DNA from: Burkholderia sp. Bp8992
GTDB lineage: Bacteria; Pseudomonadota; Gammaproteobacteria; Burkholderiales; Burkholderiaceae
Reading direction: 5' to 3'
Assembly: GCF_003853705.1 (NCBI RefSeq)
Contig: NZ_QTQI01000001.1
Location: 186,001-250,000 of the forward strand
DNA length: 64,000 bases
Under the pieces are notes generated by a model. That model searched no databases. It saw nothing but the letters and a program-made list of their open reading frames with translations, and was not told where the DNA came from. Position 1 is the first letter of the stretch, and each line of letters begins with the position of its first letter. Made by a program: the position numbers and the translations under genes. Shown in pieces: positions 35,810 to 46,816 of this stretch.

Positions 35810-37054
35810 TCAGCGCATGCTCAGCAGCGTCTGGTCGACGGCCTGCTGCGTCTTGATCGTCTGCGCGTTCGCCTGGTAATTGCGCTGCGCGGTGATCAGG
35901 TTCACGAGCTCGGTCGTCAGGTCGACGTTCGAGTTTTCCAGCGCGCTGCCCTGCAGCGTGCCGTGGTTCGTGCTGCCCGGCGCTGAGACCTGTGGCACGC
36001 CCGAAGCGGCGGATTCGACATACTGGTTGCCGCCGACGTTCACGAGCCCGTTCGGGTTGTTGAAGTTCGCGAGCGCGATCAGGCCGAGCACCGCGCTCTG
36101 GCCGTTCGAGTAGTTGCCGGTCAGCTTGCCGTCGGTACCGATCGAGAACGTCGTCAGCGTGCCGCTCGCGAAGCCGTCCTGCGCGAGATTGGTCACGCCG
36201 TCCTTGCCGCCGTACTGCGTCGTGCCGCCCAGGTCGAGCGTCAGGTTCTGCGGGTTGGCTCCGCCCGTCGTGTTGGGAATCGAGAACGCGAACTGGCCGA
36301 GACTCGGCGTCGGCTGGCCGGTCGCGGCCGACGTCGTCGAGCTGATCCGGCCCGATGCGTCGAACGTGACGGTGCCGAGATTCGTCGGCGCCTGGCCCTG
36401 CACGCCCGCGTATGCCTGCCACGTGCCGGCCGCGCTCTTCGCGAAGTACATCGCGACCTGCTGCGAGCCGCCGAGCGTGTCGTAGACCTGGATCGACGTG
36501 TTGTAGTTGTACGTGGTGCTGTCGCTCGCATTGAACGGCGTCCTGGCCGGCACCTTGTCCTGCGCGTTCAGGTTGAACTGGCCGGTAATCGTGTTCGTCG
36601 CGCGCGGCGCGATGTTGCTGGTCGGCGCCTGCAGCGCCACGGTCTGCGCGGTGTTGATCACGCTGCCCGCGCCCGCCGCGTAGCCCATCAGGTTGCGGCC
36701 TTGCGAGTCGACGATGGCGCCGTTCTTGTCGCGATGGAACGTGCCGTCGCGCGAGTACGTGGTCACGCCGTTGCTCGACATCTGGAAGAAGCCGTTGCCG
36801 TTGATCGCGACGTCGAGCGACGACTTCGTCGTATTGATCGTCCCCTGGCCGAAATTCCGCTGCACCGACGCGAGCTGCGTGCCGATGCCGATCTGCGTGT
36901 TGACCGACGTCGCGACCGAATTCGCGTACATGTCGGCGAAGTTTGCGCGCCCCTGCTTGAAGCCGACCGTGTTCGCGTTCGCGATGTTGTTGCCGATCAC
37001 GTCGAGATTGCTCGATGCGCCGGCCAACCCGCTCAAACCCTGCTGATAGCCCAT
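35810..37054 (-). CDS. flgE: Flagellar hook protein FlgE (orphan copy)
   Basis: A 414-residue hook-type flagellar rod/hook protein. The N-terminal block GLSGLAGASSNLDVIGNNIANANTVGFKQGRA, seen here from SNLDVIGNNIANANTVGFK, and the C-terminal ELVNLITAQRNYQANAQTIKT are the paired coiled-coil regions that polymerise. The central domain holds the FlgE D2 region (PARTPFNASDSTTYNYN). The hook normally lies within a large flg operon, but here no other flagellar gene is within 36 kb on the left or 27 kb on the right. GGGGA precedes the ATG at 37054; a reading from 37162 is longer without a site. Confidence 0.88.
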   Translation of the reverse strand: MGYQQGLSGLAGASSNLDVIGNNIANANTVGFKQGRANFADMYANSVATSVNTQIGIGTQLASVQRNFGQGTINTTKSSLDVAINGNGFFQMSSNGVTTYSRDGTFHRDKNGAIVDSQGRNLMGYAAGAGSVINTAQTVALQAPTSNIAPRATNTITGQFNLNAQDKVPARTPFNASDSTTYNYNTSIQVYDTLGGSQQVAMYFAKSAAGTWQAYAGVQGQAPTNLGTVTFDASGRISSTTSAATGQPTPSLGQFAFSIPNTTGGANPQNLTLDLGGTTQYGGKDGVTNLAQDGFASGTLTTFSIGTDGKLTGNYSNGQSAVLGLIALANFNNPNGLVNVGGNQYVESAASGVPQVSAPGSTNHGTLQGSALENSNVDLTTELVNLITAQRNYQANAQTIKTQQAVDQTLLSMR

Positions 37055-37890
37055 GTTCGATCCCCGTAACGAGCTGTTGAGTAAATGCAGTCTTGCGACT
37101 GCGCCGACTTCCGGCACTGCACGGCGCCAGCCCGGCCGGTCGCACCCCCGCCTTTCCGGCATGGGAGAGTGCGAGGACCGAATTGCGCCGATTCCTGTTC
37201 GAAGGCGATCGTAGCGACGGCGATTATCTGGTCTGTGTAATTTTGTGTAATGTAATTGAATTGTTGTCGAAATGAATGATTTTGTATGAACAATGGATCG
37301 TGGGTTGCGAGTCGAAAGCCTTGTGGGGCGTGGCTTTGGCGGGAGGTGTTTTCAATTGATCGATAAGAGTGGGGAATTGCCTTCTTATCGATCAATTGAA
37401 ATTCATTCGGATGAAACTGGCTGGCCGATGGGATTTGTTTTGATTATCAGCGGCTGATTCATTAACGGCATGCAGCACGAATTGTTGAGCGGACACGCGT
37501 GATTGAGCCGTCGGGATCCTGCGTTGGACGACCGGGCGGGCAAGGCCGCCCGGAGCGTACGTGACAGCCGCGCCATGCGTTCCGGATGCGGGGTGCCGTG
37601 ACGACTTCCAGTCATCGCTGGGGCTCGTTTGATCGATCCGGTATGTCGGCTGCAGCGTGCGGACCCGACGAGGCTACGGCCCCCGATCGCCGGGCGGCAG
37701 CGCACGGTTGCACCGGCCGGAGACGAATTCGGCCCGAACATGATCGCGTGAAGTAAACTACGCGTTTACGACGCACAGACCAGCCGAAAGCGTCGCGTTC
37801 CGCGCGACGCTTTTGCATTTCTGCGGCAACTTTACTGACGCCTTCAACCGCGAATCCGAGCCGCGCCCGCGCGCGGCGATAGAGCCAACG
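37055..37890. other. AT-rich intergenic region between flgE and fimV
   Basis: 836 bases, AT-rich at about 37200-37470 against a GC-rich background. It contains the 19-bp inverted repeat below and must hold both divergent promoters. Short ORFs here (including one at 37033-37395 on the minus strand) show no protein-like composition. Confidence 0.5.
37350..37401. repeat. Perfect 19-bp inverted repeat
   Basis: TTTCAATTGATCGATAAGA at 37350-37368 is repeated exactly in reverse complement at 37383-37401, around a 14-base loop. It lies ~300 bases upstream of flgE and ~490 bases upstream of fimV. No T-run follows on either strand and no transposase is nearby. Confidence 0.85.
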
Positions 37891-39963
37891 ATGTCCCGAA
37901 TTTCCTTGTTTCCGCGCCAGTCCCGTCTGTCGCGCGCCGTGCGTGGCGCGCTGGCGATCCTGGCGCTCGGCGCAGCCGCATCGGCCTGGGCTGCCGGCAC
38001 CGTCGAACTGCCGGCGTCCGCTGCCGGCGGCGACGCACCGCTTACCGTGACCGTCCAGCCGGGCCAGTCGCTGAACGACATCGCGAAAGCGGCCACGCAA
38101 TCGCACGATCCCGCCGTGCTTGCACGCGCCGGCCGCGCGCTGTTCGACGCCAATCCGCAGGCGTTCATGAAGCGCGACGCGAGCCGCCTGAAAGTCGGCG
38201 CGACGCTGACCGTGCCCGCGCTCGACGCAACCGGCGCGGCACTCGTGCCGGCCGGTGCCTCCGCGGCATCGGGAACGACGGCGGCGTCCGCGCCTGCCGC
38301 CGCATCGGGCGGTACCGCGGAAGCGCAGCATGGCGCGTCCGCGCCGCATCCCGGGGCGGCCGCGCAAGCCGCGCCGGTGACGCCGGCCGTCCATGCGGCT
38401 CCCGTGAGCGGCGCGAGCGTTGCGACGGCAGCGGGGACGTCGGCTTCGGTCGGCGCTTCGGCGGCGCACGGCGCGTCGGCGGTCGACAGCCTGCAGCCGG
38501 CGGCACCTGCCGCAGGCGCAAGCGGCCCGCATGTATGGAGCGGTGCGATCCAGTCGGCCCCGTCGTCCGCGAGCGAGGCTGCGGTCCAGCCGGTGCCGGG
38601 CAGCCCGGTTTCGGGCTCGCACGAGCCGGCAGGTGCGACGCCCGCTACGGGCGCGTCGCAGCCGCGGCCGTCGAGCCTGCAGCAGTTGCTGGCGCTGAAG
38701 AACCGCGTGCTGATGGAGTTGCAGAAGCACGGCATCGGCAAGCCGGGCACGACCAACGGCGTTGCGCCAGTGCCTGCACCGGCGCCTGCCGCGCCGCGTC
38801 CGGCCGCGAACGACGCCGGTGCGTCGGCAGCCGCGCCGGCGGCAAGCGAGGCCGCGTCCGGCGTCGCCGCCAGCGCGGCGCAGCCGGCATCGGTGCCGGA
38901 GCAACCGGTCGCGCCTGTCGCGACACCGGCGCGCCGCACCGAGCAGATGGACTGGCGCCCGGCCGCGGTGGCCGGCGCTGCCGTGATCGTGCTCGCGGCC
39001 GGTTTTGCGTGGCGCAAGCGCAGGAAAGGCCGCGGGACGGGCGATGCCGGCGCGGCTGCCACTGCCGCAGGTGCGGCCGCGGCGCCGGAAGCCGAAGCCC
39101 CGCCGTCGATCGACCACACGTTGCCGATTCAGCCCGAGATGCCGGTTGCGCGCGACGCGGCGTCCGATCAGTCCCTTGCTGCGGCGACTGCTGCTGCGGC
39201 CGAAACAGTCGAGCCGACTGTCGCTGACGTGCCGTCGGCGCCGGAAGTCGCGAAGCTGCATGACGAGCAGCCCGAATTGCCGGCTGCTCGAGCGGCGGTA
39301 CCGCCCGCGAGCGAGACAGCGCCGGCTCCGCACGATGCAGAACCGGCGGAACCGGCCGCTGCCGCCGCCACGTCGGCCGACACGCCCGCTTCACCTTCGA
39401 CGACCGACGCGCAACACGCGACGCTGATGCAGAACGCGATCAGCGCGCTCAACAGTCTCGACATGCCGTTGCCGCCGCGGACGTCGGATGAAGCGCCGCT
39501 GACGCCGGACGAATTGTCCGCGCGGGCAGGGCAGTCCGGCACCGGCGGAATTGCAACTAACGGTCAAGCCGCATCGCCCCCGCCGATTGGCGCGGGCCAT
39601 CCGACCCCCGAACATCCGGCCGATCAGGACAACGAATACGACTGGGATCCGGACGCGGCGACGCCCGCCGGCCACGCGGGCAGCACACCCGCGCTGTCGC
39701 CGCTCGGCGGCGCGCAGTTCGGTGCGCTGAAGCTCGATTTCGATCTCGACCTGCCGTCAGCACCGGGCGCCGCGCTGCCCGCACTGACTGCGGACGAGCT
39801 TGCCCGCATCGCGCGCAACAAGCTCGATCTCGCGTCGGAGTACGTCGAACTGGGCGACCTGTCCGGCGCACGAACGCTGCTGCAGGAAGTGGTCGACGCG
39901 AACGACGCCGCGACGCGCGACGATGCGCGCGCGCTGCTCGCGAAGCTGGCGGACGAGGCGTGA
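37891..39963 (+). CDS. fimV: FimV-like peptidoglycan-associated inner-membrane protein
   Basis: A 690-residue protein with a signal peptide (~1-34, ending AWAA), a LysM-like N-terminal domain (~45-115: [19 protein letters not shown]), a long Ala/Pro-rich periplasmic stretch, one membrane helix (~357-376), and an acidic Ala/Pro-rich cytoplasmic region. It ends in the FimV C-terminal domain [21 protein letters not shown]-type TPR motif (visible as [20 protein letters not shown]). FimV proteins scaffold polar assemblies such as type IV pili. It overlaps truA by one base, as in many proteobacteria. The extreme bias and repeats make its middle unreliable for alignment. Confidence 0.87.
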   Translation: MSRISLFPRQSRLSRAVRGALAILALGAAASAWAAGTVELPASAAGGDAPLTVTVQPGQSLNDIAKAATQSHDPAVLARAGRALFDANPQAFMKRDASRLKVGATLTVPALDATGAALVPAGASAASGTTAASAPAAASGGTAEAQHGASAPHPGAAAQAAPVTPAVHAAPVSGASVATAAGTSASVGASAAHGASAVDSLQPAAPAAGASGPHVWSGAIQSAPSSASEAAVQPVPGSPVSGSHEPAGATPATGASQPRPSSLQQLLALKNRVLMELQKHGIGKPGTTNGVAPVPAPAPAAPRPAANDAGASAAAPAASEAASGVAASAAQPASVPEQPVAPVATPARRTEQMDWRPAAVAGAAVIVLAAGFAWRKRRKGRGTGDAGAAATAAGAAAAPEAEAPPSIDHTLPIQPEMPVARDAASDQSLAAATAAAAETVEPTVADVPSAPEVAKLHDEQPELPAARAAVPPASETAPAPHDAEPAEPAAAAATSADTPASPSTTDAQHATLMQNAISALNSLDMPLPPRTSDEAPLTPDELSARAGQSGTGGIATNGQAASPPPIGAGHPTPEHPADQDNEYDWDPDAATPAGHAGSTPALSPLGGAQFGALKLDFDLDLPSAPGAALPALTADELARIARNKLDLASEYVELGDLSGARTLLQEVVDANDAATRDDARALLAKLADEA

Positions 39964-40775
39964 TGCGGATCGCACTGGGCGTTCAGTACGACGGCGCGGC
40001 GTTCTGCGGCTGGCAGGCGCAGCCGCACGGCAAGACCGTGCAGGACCGGCTCGAGCACGCGCTGGCCGAGTTCGCGCGGGTGCCGCTGCATACGACGGTC
40101 GCCGGCCGGACCGACACCGGCGTGCACGGGCTCGGGCAGGTCGTGCATTTCGATACCGACCTCGAACGCGAGGTGTTCTCGTGGGTGCGCGGGACCAACG
40201 CGTTCCTGCCGTCGACCGTGTCGGTGCAGTGGGCGAAGCCGATGCCGGACACTTTCCACGCGCGTTTCTCGGCGTTCGAGCGCACCTATTACTACGCGCT
40301 GTACGTGCATCCCGTGCGGTCGCCGATGCTGGCCGAGCGCGCGGGCTGGATCCACACGCCGCTCGACGACGACGCGATGCGCGCCGCCGCCGCGCACCTG
40401 ATCGGCGAGCACGATTTCTCGTCGTTCCGGTCGTCGGAATGCCAGTCGAAGACGCCGGTCAAGCACCTGTATCAGATCGACGTGCGGCGCGCGGGGCATT
40501 TCATCCATTTCCGCTTCCGTGCGAACGCGTTCCTGCATCACATGGTGCGCAACCTGATGGGCTGCCTCGTCGCGGTCGGGCGCGGCCGCTATCCGGCCGA
40601 CTGGCTCGCCGACGTACTGGCCGGGCGCGACCGCAATCTCGCGGCGCCCACGTTCATGGCCGACGGGCTGTACCTCGCCCACGTCGGCTACCCGGCGGAA
40701 TTCGCCGTCCCGCCCGCGCAGCTCGGCAGCGTGCCGTGGAGCAGCGTCTGGGCCGATCTGGACCCTCAATCATGA
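39963..40775 (+). CDS. truA: tRNA pseudouridine(38-40) synthase TruA
   Basis: A 270-residue enzyme isomerising U38-U40 in the tRNA anticodon arm. The catalytic Asp51 lies in [18 protein letters not shown], and [21 protein letters not shown] is the C-terminal core. Its ATG overlaps the fimV stop (TGATG), and its stop overlaps the trpF start (ATGA). Co-translation of fimV, truA and trpF is therefore likely. Confidence 0.96.
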   Translation: MRIALGVQYDGAAFCGWQAQPHGKTVQDRLEHALAEFARVPLHTTVAGRTDTGVHGLGQVVHFDTDLEREVFSWVRGTNAFLPSTVSVQWAKPMPDTFHARFSAFERTYYYALYVHPVRSPMLAERAGWIHTPLDDDAMRAAAAHLIGEHDFSSFRSSECQSKTPVKHLYQIDVRRAGHFIHFRFRANAFLHHMVRNLMGCLVAVGRGRYPADWLADVLAGRDRNLAAPTFMADGLYLAHVGYPAEFAVPPAQLGSVPWSSVWADLDPQS

Positions 40776-41473
40776 CGGATCACGCCGTGTCCTCCCCGAC
40801 TCCCGCCGCAACCGGCCTGCCGCCGCGCACGCGCATCAAGCTGTGCGGGCTGTCGCGCCCCGAGGACGTGCTGCACGCGGCGGCGCTCGGCGCCGACGCG
40901 ATCGGCCTCGTGTTCTATCCGAAGAGCCCGCGCGCGGTGACCATCGCGCAGGCGGCCGAGCTGGCGAGCCTCGCGCCGCCGTTCGTGTCGGTGGTCGGGC
41001 TGTTCGTGAACGCGACCGAAGCCGAGATCGAGGCCGTCGTGCGCGACGTGCCGCTCACGTTGCTGCAGCTCCACGGCGACGAGACGCCCGAGCAGTGCGA
41101 CGCGCTCGGCCGCGCGGCACGCCTGCCGTGGCTGCGTGCGGTGCGCGTCGGCCCCTCGACGCAGCGTGCCGATTTGGTAGAATCGGCTCTTCATTATTCG
41201 AAAGCGCGCGGCCTCCTGTTCGACACCCTGGTGCCGGATTACGGTGGTAGCGGCAAGGTCTTCGATTGGTCTCTTATTCCCGCAGAGCTCGCGCATCGGG
41301 CCGTTTTGAGTGGTGGCTTGAGCGCGCAAAACGTCGGTGATGCGATCCGCCAGCTGCGTCCGTTTGCTGTCGATGTCTCGAGTGGCATCGAAGTAGAGGG
41401 CGCAAAGGGCGTGAAGGATCACGCCCGGATGGCGGCGTTCGTACGCGCGGTGCGCGAAGCGGACGCCCGGTGA
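40772..41473 (+). CDS. trpF: Phosphoribosylanthranilate isomerase
   Basis: A 233-residue TIM-barrel enzyme of tryptophan synthesis. The general base Cys25 is in [12 protein letters not shown], and [13 protein letters not shown] and [17 protein letters not shown] supply the phosphate-binding loops. A ~17-residue N-terminal extension precedes the barrel. It starts within the truA stop (ATGA) and is followed by trpB after 54 bases. Confidence 0.95.
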   Translation: MTDHAVSSPTPAATGLPPRTRIKLCGLSRPEDVLHAAALGADAIGLVFYPKSPRAVTIAQAAELASLAPPFVSVVGLFVNATEAEIEAVVRDVPLTLLQLHGDETPEQCDALGRAARLPWLRAVRVGPSTQRADLVESALHYSKARGLLFDTLVPDYGGSGKVFDWSLIPAELAHRAVLSGGLSAQNVGDAIRQLRPFAVDVSSGIEVEGAKGVKDHARMAAFVRAVREADAR

Positions 41474-41527
41474 TGCAAGCGGTGCGGCCTGGCAAGCGGG
41501 GCGCGCCGACCGATCGAGAGAGACACC

Positions 41528-42721
41528 ATGTACAACCTTCCTGATGATCGCGGCCATTTCGGCCCGTATGGCGGCGTGTTCGTCGCCGAGACGCTGATTC
41601 ACGCGCTGGACGAACTGCGCGCGGCGTATGAAAAATTCCGGAACGATCCCGACTTCGTCGCCGAATACGAGCGCGAGCTGAAGTATTTCGTCGGCCGTCC
41701 GTCGCCGATCTACCACGCGCAGCGCTGGAGCGAGATGCTCGGCGGCGCGCAGGTCTACCTGAAGCGCGAAGACCTGAACCACACGGGCGCGCACAAGATC
41801 AACAACGTGATCGGCCAGGCGCTGCTCGCGAAGCGCATGGGCAAGAAGCGCGTGATCGCCGAAACCGGTGCCGGCCAGCACGGCGTCGCAACCGCGACGA
41901 TCTGCGCGCGCTTCGGCATGGAGTGCATCGTCTACATGGGCGCCGAGGACGTGCGCCGGCAGGCGGCGAACGTGTACCGGATGAAGCTGCTTGGTGCTAC
42001 GGTCGTGCCGGTCGAATCGGGTTCGCGCACGCTGAAGGACGCGCTGAACGAAGCGATGCGCGACTGGGTCACGAACATCGAGAGCACGTTCTACATCATC
42101 GGCACGGTCGCGGGCCCGCACCCGTACCCGATGATGGTGCGCGACTTCCAGCGCGTGATCGGCGACGAGTGCAAGGTGCAGATGCCCGAACTCGCGGGCC
42201 GGCAGCCCGATGCGGTAATTGCCTGCGTCGGCGGCGGCTCGAACGCGATGGGCATCTTCTATCCGTACATCGACGACGAATCGGTGCAGCTGATCGGCGT
42301 CGAAGCGGCCGGCGACGGCCTTGACACGGGCCATCATGCGGCCTCGCTGATCGCCGGCAGCCCGGGCGTGCTGCACGGCAACCGCACGTACCTGCTGCAG
42401 GACGACAACGGCCAGATCATCGAGACGCATTCGGTGTCGGCGGGCCTCGACTATCCGGGCGTCGGCCCCGAACACGCGTGGCTGAAGGACAGCGGCCGCG
42501 CGCAGTACGTGCCGATCACCGACGACGAAGCGCTGAAGGCATTCCACGACTGCTGCCGGATCGAGGGGATCATTCCCGCGCTCGAGTCGAGCCACGCGAT
42601 CGCGTATGGCGTGAAGCTCGCACCGACGTTGCCGAAGGACAAGATCCTGCTCGTCAACCTGTCGGGCCGCGGTGACAAGGACATGCACACGGTCGCCGAG
42701 CGATCGGGCATCGACCTCTGA
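41528..42721 (+). CDS. trpB: Tryptophan synthase beta chain
   Basis: A 397-residue PLP enzyme joining indole and serine. The PLP lysine is Lys90 in [23 protein letters not shown] is the phosphate-binding loop and [12 protein letters not shown] the Glu-containing catalytic segment. It partners TrpA, but the two genes are split here by a methyltransferase gene (42730-43581). AGAGAGA precedes the ATG. Confidence 0.98.
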   Translation: MYNLPDDRGHFGPYGGVFVAETLIHALDELRAAYEKFRNDPDFVAEYERELKYFVGRPSPIYHAQRWSEMLGGAQVYLKREDLNHTGAHKINNVIGQALLAKRMGKKRVIAETGAGQHGVATATICARFGMECIVYMGAEDVRRQAANVYRMKLLGATVVPVESGSRTLKDALNEAMRDWVTNIESTFYIIGTVAGPHPYPMMVRDFQRVIGDECKVQMPELAGRQPDAVIACVGGGSNAMGIFYPYIDDESVQLIGVEAAGDGLDTGHHAASLIAGSPGVLHGNRTYLLQDDNGQIIETHSVSAGLDYPGVGPEHAWLKDSGRAQYVPITDDEALKAFHDCCRIEGIIPALESSHAIAYGVKLAPTLPKDKILLVNLSGRGDKDMHTVAERSGIDL

Positions 42722-42729
42722 CCCGACCG

Positions 42730-43581
42730 ATGCGTGACCTGATCGAAGAGCCGGGCGGCGGTGCCGCGAGCGAGGCGGAGGCGGTTCAGCCCGTCGCCGC
42801 GGCGCCGCGCGCGCTGCCGTCCGGTATCGAACTGCATAACCGCGATTTCCTGACCGATGCCGCGCACCTGCCGGATGCGTCGATCGACCTGATCGTCGCC
42901 GATCCGCCGTACGGGCTCGGCAAGGACTACGGCAACGACTCGGACAAGCGTTCGGGCGACGATTTCCTCGCGTGGACGCGCGAGTGGCTCGAGCTCGCGA
43001 TTCCGAAGCTGAAGCCGAGCGGGTCGATGTACATCTTCTGCACGTGGCAGTACGCGCCGGAAATCTTCAGTTTCCTGAAGACGAAGCTCACGATGGTCAA
43101 CGAGATTATCTGGGACCGGCGCGTGCCGAGCATGGGCGGCACGACGCGCCGTTTCACGTCGGTGCACGACAACATCGGCTTTTTCGCGGTTTCCAAGGCG
43201 TATTACTTCGATCTCGATCCGGTCCGCATCCCGTACGACGCCGATACGAAGAAGGCCCGCTCGCGCAAGCTGTTCGAAGGCAGCAAGTGGCTGGAGATGG
43301 GCTACAACCCGAAGGACGTCTGGTCGGTCTCGCGCCTGCACCGGCAGCACGCGGAGCGCGTCGATCATCCGACCCAGAAGCCGCTGGAAATCATCGAGCG
43401 GATGGTGCTCGCAAGCTGCCCGCCGGGCGGCCGCGTGCTCGATCCGTTCATGGGCAGCGGCACGACCGCGGTGGCCTGCGCACGGCAGGGGCGCGACTTC
43501 GTCGGCTACGAGATCAACGAAAGCTATTGTGCGATCGCGCACGAGCGCGTGAACGCGCTCGCGGCGCCGGCGTGCGCGTGA
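42730..43581 (+). CDS. Orphan site-specific DNA methyltransferase, beta class
   Basis: A 283-residue DNA methyltransferase. Motif order is DPPY (residues 58-61) before FMGSGTT (240-246), the beta-class arrangement for N6-adenine or N4-cytosine methylation; the central region (~100-210) would recognise DNA. No restriction enzyme gene is adjacent. It lies between trpB (8 bases) and trpA (46 bases), so it is probably expressed with the trp operon. From memory, the Bcc homologue is BCAM0992, reported to methylate CACAG and affect motility and biofilm; I could not check this here. Confidence 0.9.
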   Translation: MRDLIEEPGGGAASEAEAVQPVAAAPRALPSGIELHNRDFLTDAAHLPDASIDLIVADPPYGLGKDYGNDSDKRSGDDFLAWTREWLELAIPKLKPSGSMYIFCTWQYAPEIFSFLKTKLTMVNEIIWDRRVPSMGGTTRRFTSVHDNIGFFAVSKAYYFDLDPVRIPYDADTKKARSRKLFEGSKWLEMGYNPKDVWSVSRLHRQHAERVDHPTQKPLEIIERMVLASCPPGGRVLDPFMGSGTTAVACARQGRDFVGYEINESYCAIAHERVNALAAPACA

Positions 43582-43627
43582 ATCGCGCCGCCGCATCGCC
43601 GATCGCAATGCATCCAGGAAAATTGCC

Positions 43628-44443
43628 ATGTCCCGTATTCAGCAGACCTTCGCCGCGCTCGCCGAACAAGGCCGTAAGGGCCTGATCCCGTTCATCACGG
43701 CCGGCGACCCCGATCCCGCGAAAACCGTCGAATTCATGCACGCGCTCGCCGCAGGCGGCGCGGACGTGATCGAGCTCGGCGTGCCGTTCTCGGACCCGAT
43801 GGCCGACGGCCCCGTGATCCAGCGCTCGTCGGAACGCGCGCTGGCGCGCGGCGTCACGTTGAAGAGCGTGCTCGCCGACGTGAAGCGTTTCCGCGAAACC
43901 GACCCCAAAACGCCTGTCGTGCTGATGGGCTATGCGAACCCGATCGAACGGATGGGCGTCGACGCGTTCGCGGCCGAAGCGCACGCGGCCGGCGTTGACG
44001 GCGTGCTGGTGGTCGACTATCCGCCGGAAGAGGCGGGCGTATTCGCCGAAAAGATGCGTGCCGCGCAGATCGATCCGATCTTCCTGCTCGCGCCCACGTC
44101 GACCGACGAACGCATCGCCGACGTCGGCAAGATCGCGAGCGGCTACGTCTATTACGTGTCGCTCAAGGGCGTGACCGGCGCAGGAAATCTGGATGTTTCG
44201 AGCATTGCGGGTAAAATCCCGGCCATCAAGTCGCGCGTGCCGGTTCCGGTGGGTGTCGGCTTCGGCATCCGCGACGCCGAAACGGCGCGCGCGGTGGCCG
44301 AAGTGTCGGACGCCGTCGTGATCGGCAGCCGCCTCGTGCAGCTGCTCGAAAGCGCCGAACCGGACGCTGCCGCCGCCGCGCTGAAGACTTTCATCGCCGA
44401 GCTGCGTGCCGCCCTGGACGGCGCGGGCAAGACGGCGCGATAA
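43628..44443 (+). CDS. trpA: Tryptophan synthase alpha chain
   Basis: A 271-residue TIM-barrel subunit cleaving indole-3-glycerol phosphate to indole for TrpB. The catalytic pair is Glu49 ([10 protein letters not shown]) and Asp60 (DPMADGP), and [16 protein letters not shown] is the phosphate-binding end. AGGAAAATT precedes the ATG. Its separation from trpB by a methyltransferase gene is unusual for this gene pair. Confidence 0.97.
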   Translation: MSRIQQTFAALAEQGRKGLIPFITAGDPDPAKTVEFMHALAAGGADVIELGVPFSDPMADGPVIQRSSERALARGVTLKSVLADVKRFRETDPKTPVVLMGYANPIERMGVDAFAAEAHAAGVDGVLVVDYPPEEAGVFAEKMRAAQIDPIFLLAPTSTDERIADVGKIASGYVYYVSLKGVTGAGNLDVSSIAGKIPAIKSRVPVPVGVGFGIRDAETARAVAEVSDAVVIGSRLVQLLESAEPDAAAAALKTFIAELRAALDGAGKTAR

Positions 44444-44503
44444 ACACAACAGGAAGCGGGCGGGCCTTGCGGCTCGTCCCGCCACGGAACAGGAAACCAT
44501 ACG

Positions 44504-45376
<873 letters not shown>

Positions 45377-45398
45377 CCGGCGCAAGGTTGTGAACTCC

Positions 45399-45442
45399 GC
45401 GCGTCGCCTGGCTGCAGCGTCAGGCGGCGCGCTTCGTTTTTT
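45399..45442 (+). terminator. Rho-independent terminator of accD
   Basis: GCGCGTCGCCTG pairs with CAGGCGGCGCGC (11 of 12), loop of 10, then TTCGTTTTTT. It implies that folC has its own promoter in the 34 bases that follow, or is reached by read-through. Confidence 0.85.
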
Positions 45443-45476
45443 GGCGTAGTGGCGGTACCGATCCAGATTTGATCCG

Positions 45477-46787
45477 ATGAGCACTTTTCCCACTCTCGAC
45501 GCGTGGCTTTCGCATCTCGAACGCGCGCACCCGGTCGGCATCGACATGGGCCTGACCCGCATCGGGCAGGTCAAGGCGGCGCTGCAGCTCGAATTCGCAT
45601 GCCCCGTCATCACCGTCGGCGGCACGAACGGCAAGGGCTCGACCTGCGCGTTCCTCGAGACGATCCTCGTGCGCGCGGGCTACAAGGTCGGCTGCCATAC
45701 GTCGCCGCACCTGCTCGAATTCAACGAGCGCGCGCGCGTGAACGGGCAGAACGTCACCGACGACGAACTGCTGCCGCATTTCGAGGCCGTCGAAGCCGCG
45801 CGCACGTCGCTGGCCGAACCGGTGTCGCTCACGTATTTCGAATTCACGACGCTCGCAATCCTGCACCTGTTCGCGTCGCGCGGGCTCGACGCGGTGATCC
45901 TCGAAGTCGGCCTCGGCGGCCGGCTCGATGCGGTCAACATCATCGACACCGATTGCGCGATCGTCACGAGCATCGACATCGACCACACCGAATACCTCGG
46001 TGACACGCGCGAGAAGATCGCGTTCGAGAAGGCCGGGATCTTCCGCGCGGGCAAGCCGGCGATCTGCGGCGATCCGGCCGCGCCGCAAACGCTGATCGAC
46101 CACGCCGAGGCGATCGGCGCCGACCTGTGGCTCGTCGGGCGCGACTTCCGCTACGAGGCGCAGGCAGGCGCGGAGCGCCAGCAGTGGAGCTACCTCGGCC
46201 GCGAGAAGCGCTATCCGGCGCTGGCGTATCCGGCGCTGCGCGGCGCGAATCAGCTGATCAATGCGTCGGCCGCGCTCGCCGCGCTCGAGGCGCTGCGCCC
46301 GGTGCTGCCGGTGTCCGCGCAGGACATCCGGCTCGGGCTCGCGAACGTCGAGCTGCCGGGGCGCTTCCAGGTGCTGCCCGGCAAGCCCGCAATCGTGCTC
46401 GACGTCGCGCACAACCCGCATGCGTCGGCCGTGCTCGAGCAGAACCTCGGCAACATGGGGTTCTTCCCGTACACGTACGCGGTGTTCGGCGCGATGCACG
46501 ACAAGGACATCGGCGGCGTGCTGCAGCACCTGAAGGGCGAGATCGACCACTGGTGCGTGACCGACCTGCCGCTGCCGCGCGCGGCCTCCGCGGAGCAGCT
46601 CGAAGCCGCGCTGCGCAAGGCCGGCGTGGAGGAGGGGCCCGATTCGAGCGTGACGCGTTACGCGTCGCCTGCAGAAGCGTTTCGCGATGCACTAAAAAGA
46701 GCATCCGAGAATGATAGAATCGTGGTTTTCGGCAGTTTCCATACGGTTGCCGGCGTGCTGGCCTACCGTAAATCGCAGCAACACTGA
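45477..46787 (+). CDS. folC: Bifunctional dihydrofolate/folylpolyglutamate synthase
   Basis: A 436-residue Mur-ligase-like enzyme joining dihydropteroate to glutamate and adding further glutamates to folate. The P-loop is VGGTNGKGSTCAF (~42-54); IDHTEYLGDTREKIAFEKAGI and LGLANVELPGRFQVL follow, as does the substrate loop KPAIVLDVAHNPHAS. It lies downstream of accD, an order common in gamma- and beta-proteobacteria. Confidence 0.96.
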   Translation: MSTFPTLDAWLSHLERAHPVGIDMGLTRIGQVKAALQLEFACPVITVGGTNGKGSTCAFLETILVRAGYKVGCHTSPHLLEFNERARVNGQNVTDDELLPHFEAVEAARTSLAEPVSLTYFEFTTLAILHLFASRGLDAVILEVGLGGRLDAVNIIDTDCAIVTSIDIDHTEYLGDTREKIAFEKAGIFRAGKPAICGDPAAPQTLIDHAEAIGADLWLVGRDFRYEAQAGAERQQWSYLGREKRYPALAYPALRGANQLINASAALAALEALRPVLPVSAQDIRLGLANVELPGRFQVLPGKPAIVLDVAHNPHASAVLEQNLGNMGFFPYTYAVFGAMHDKDIGGVLQHLKGEIDHWCVTDLPLPRAASAEQLEAALRKAGVEEGPDSSVTRYASPAEAFRDALKRASENDRIVVFGSFHTVAGVLAYRKSQQH

Positions 46788-46816
46788 CTGACGGGCAGTT
46801 TCGGACTCAGCCATTC

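Noticed and set aside
37033-37395. 120-codon minus-strand ORF upstream of flgE
   Set aside because: It covers the AT-rich region and the inverted repeat, overlaps the flgE start, and shows no protein-like composition.
42730-43581. Methyltransferase as part of a restriction-modification or phage-defence system
   Set aside because: Neighbours are trpB and trpA with no nuclease or helicase gene nearby, so it is treated as an orphan methyltransferase.
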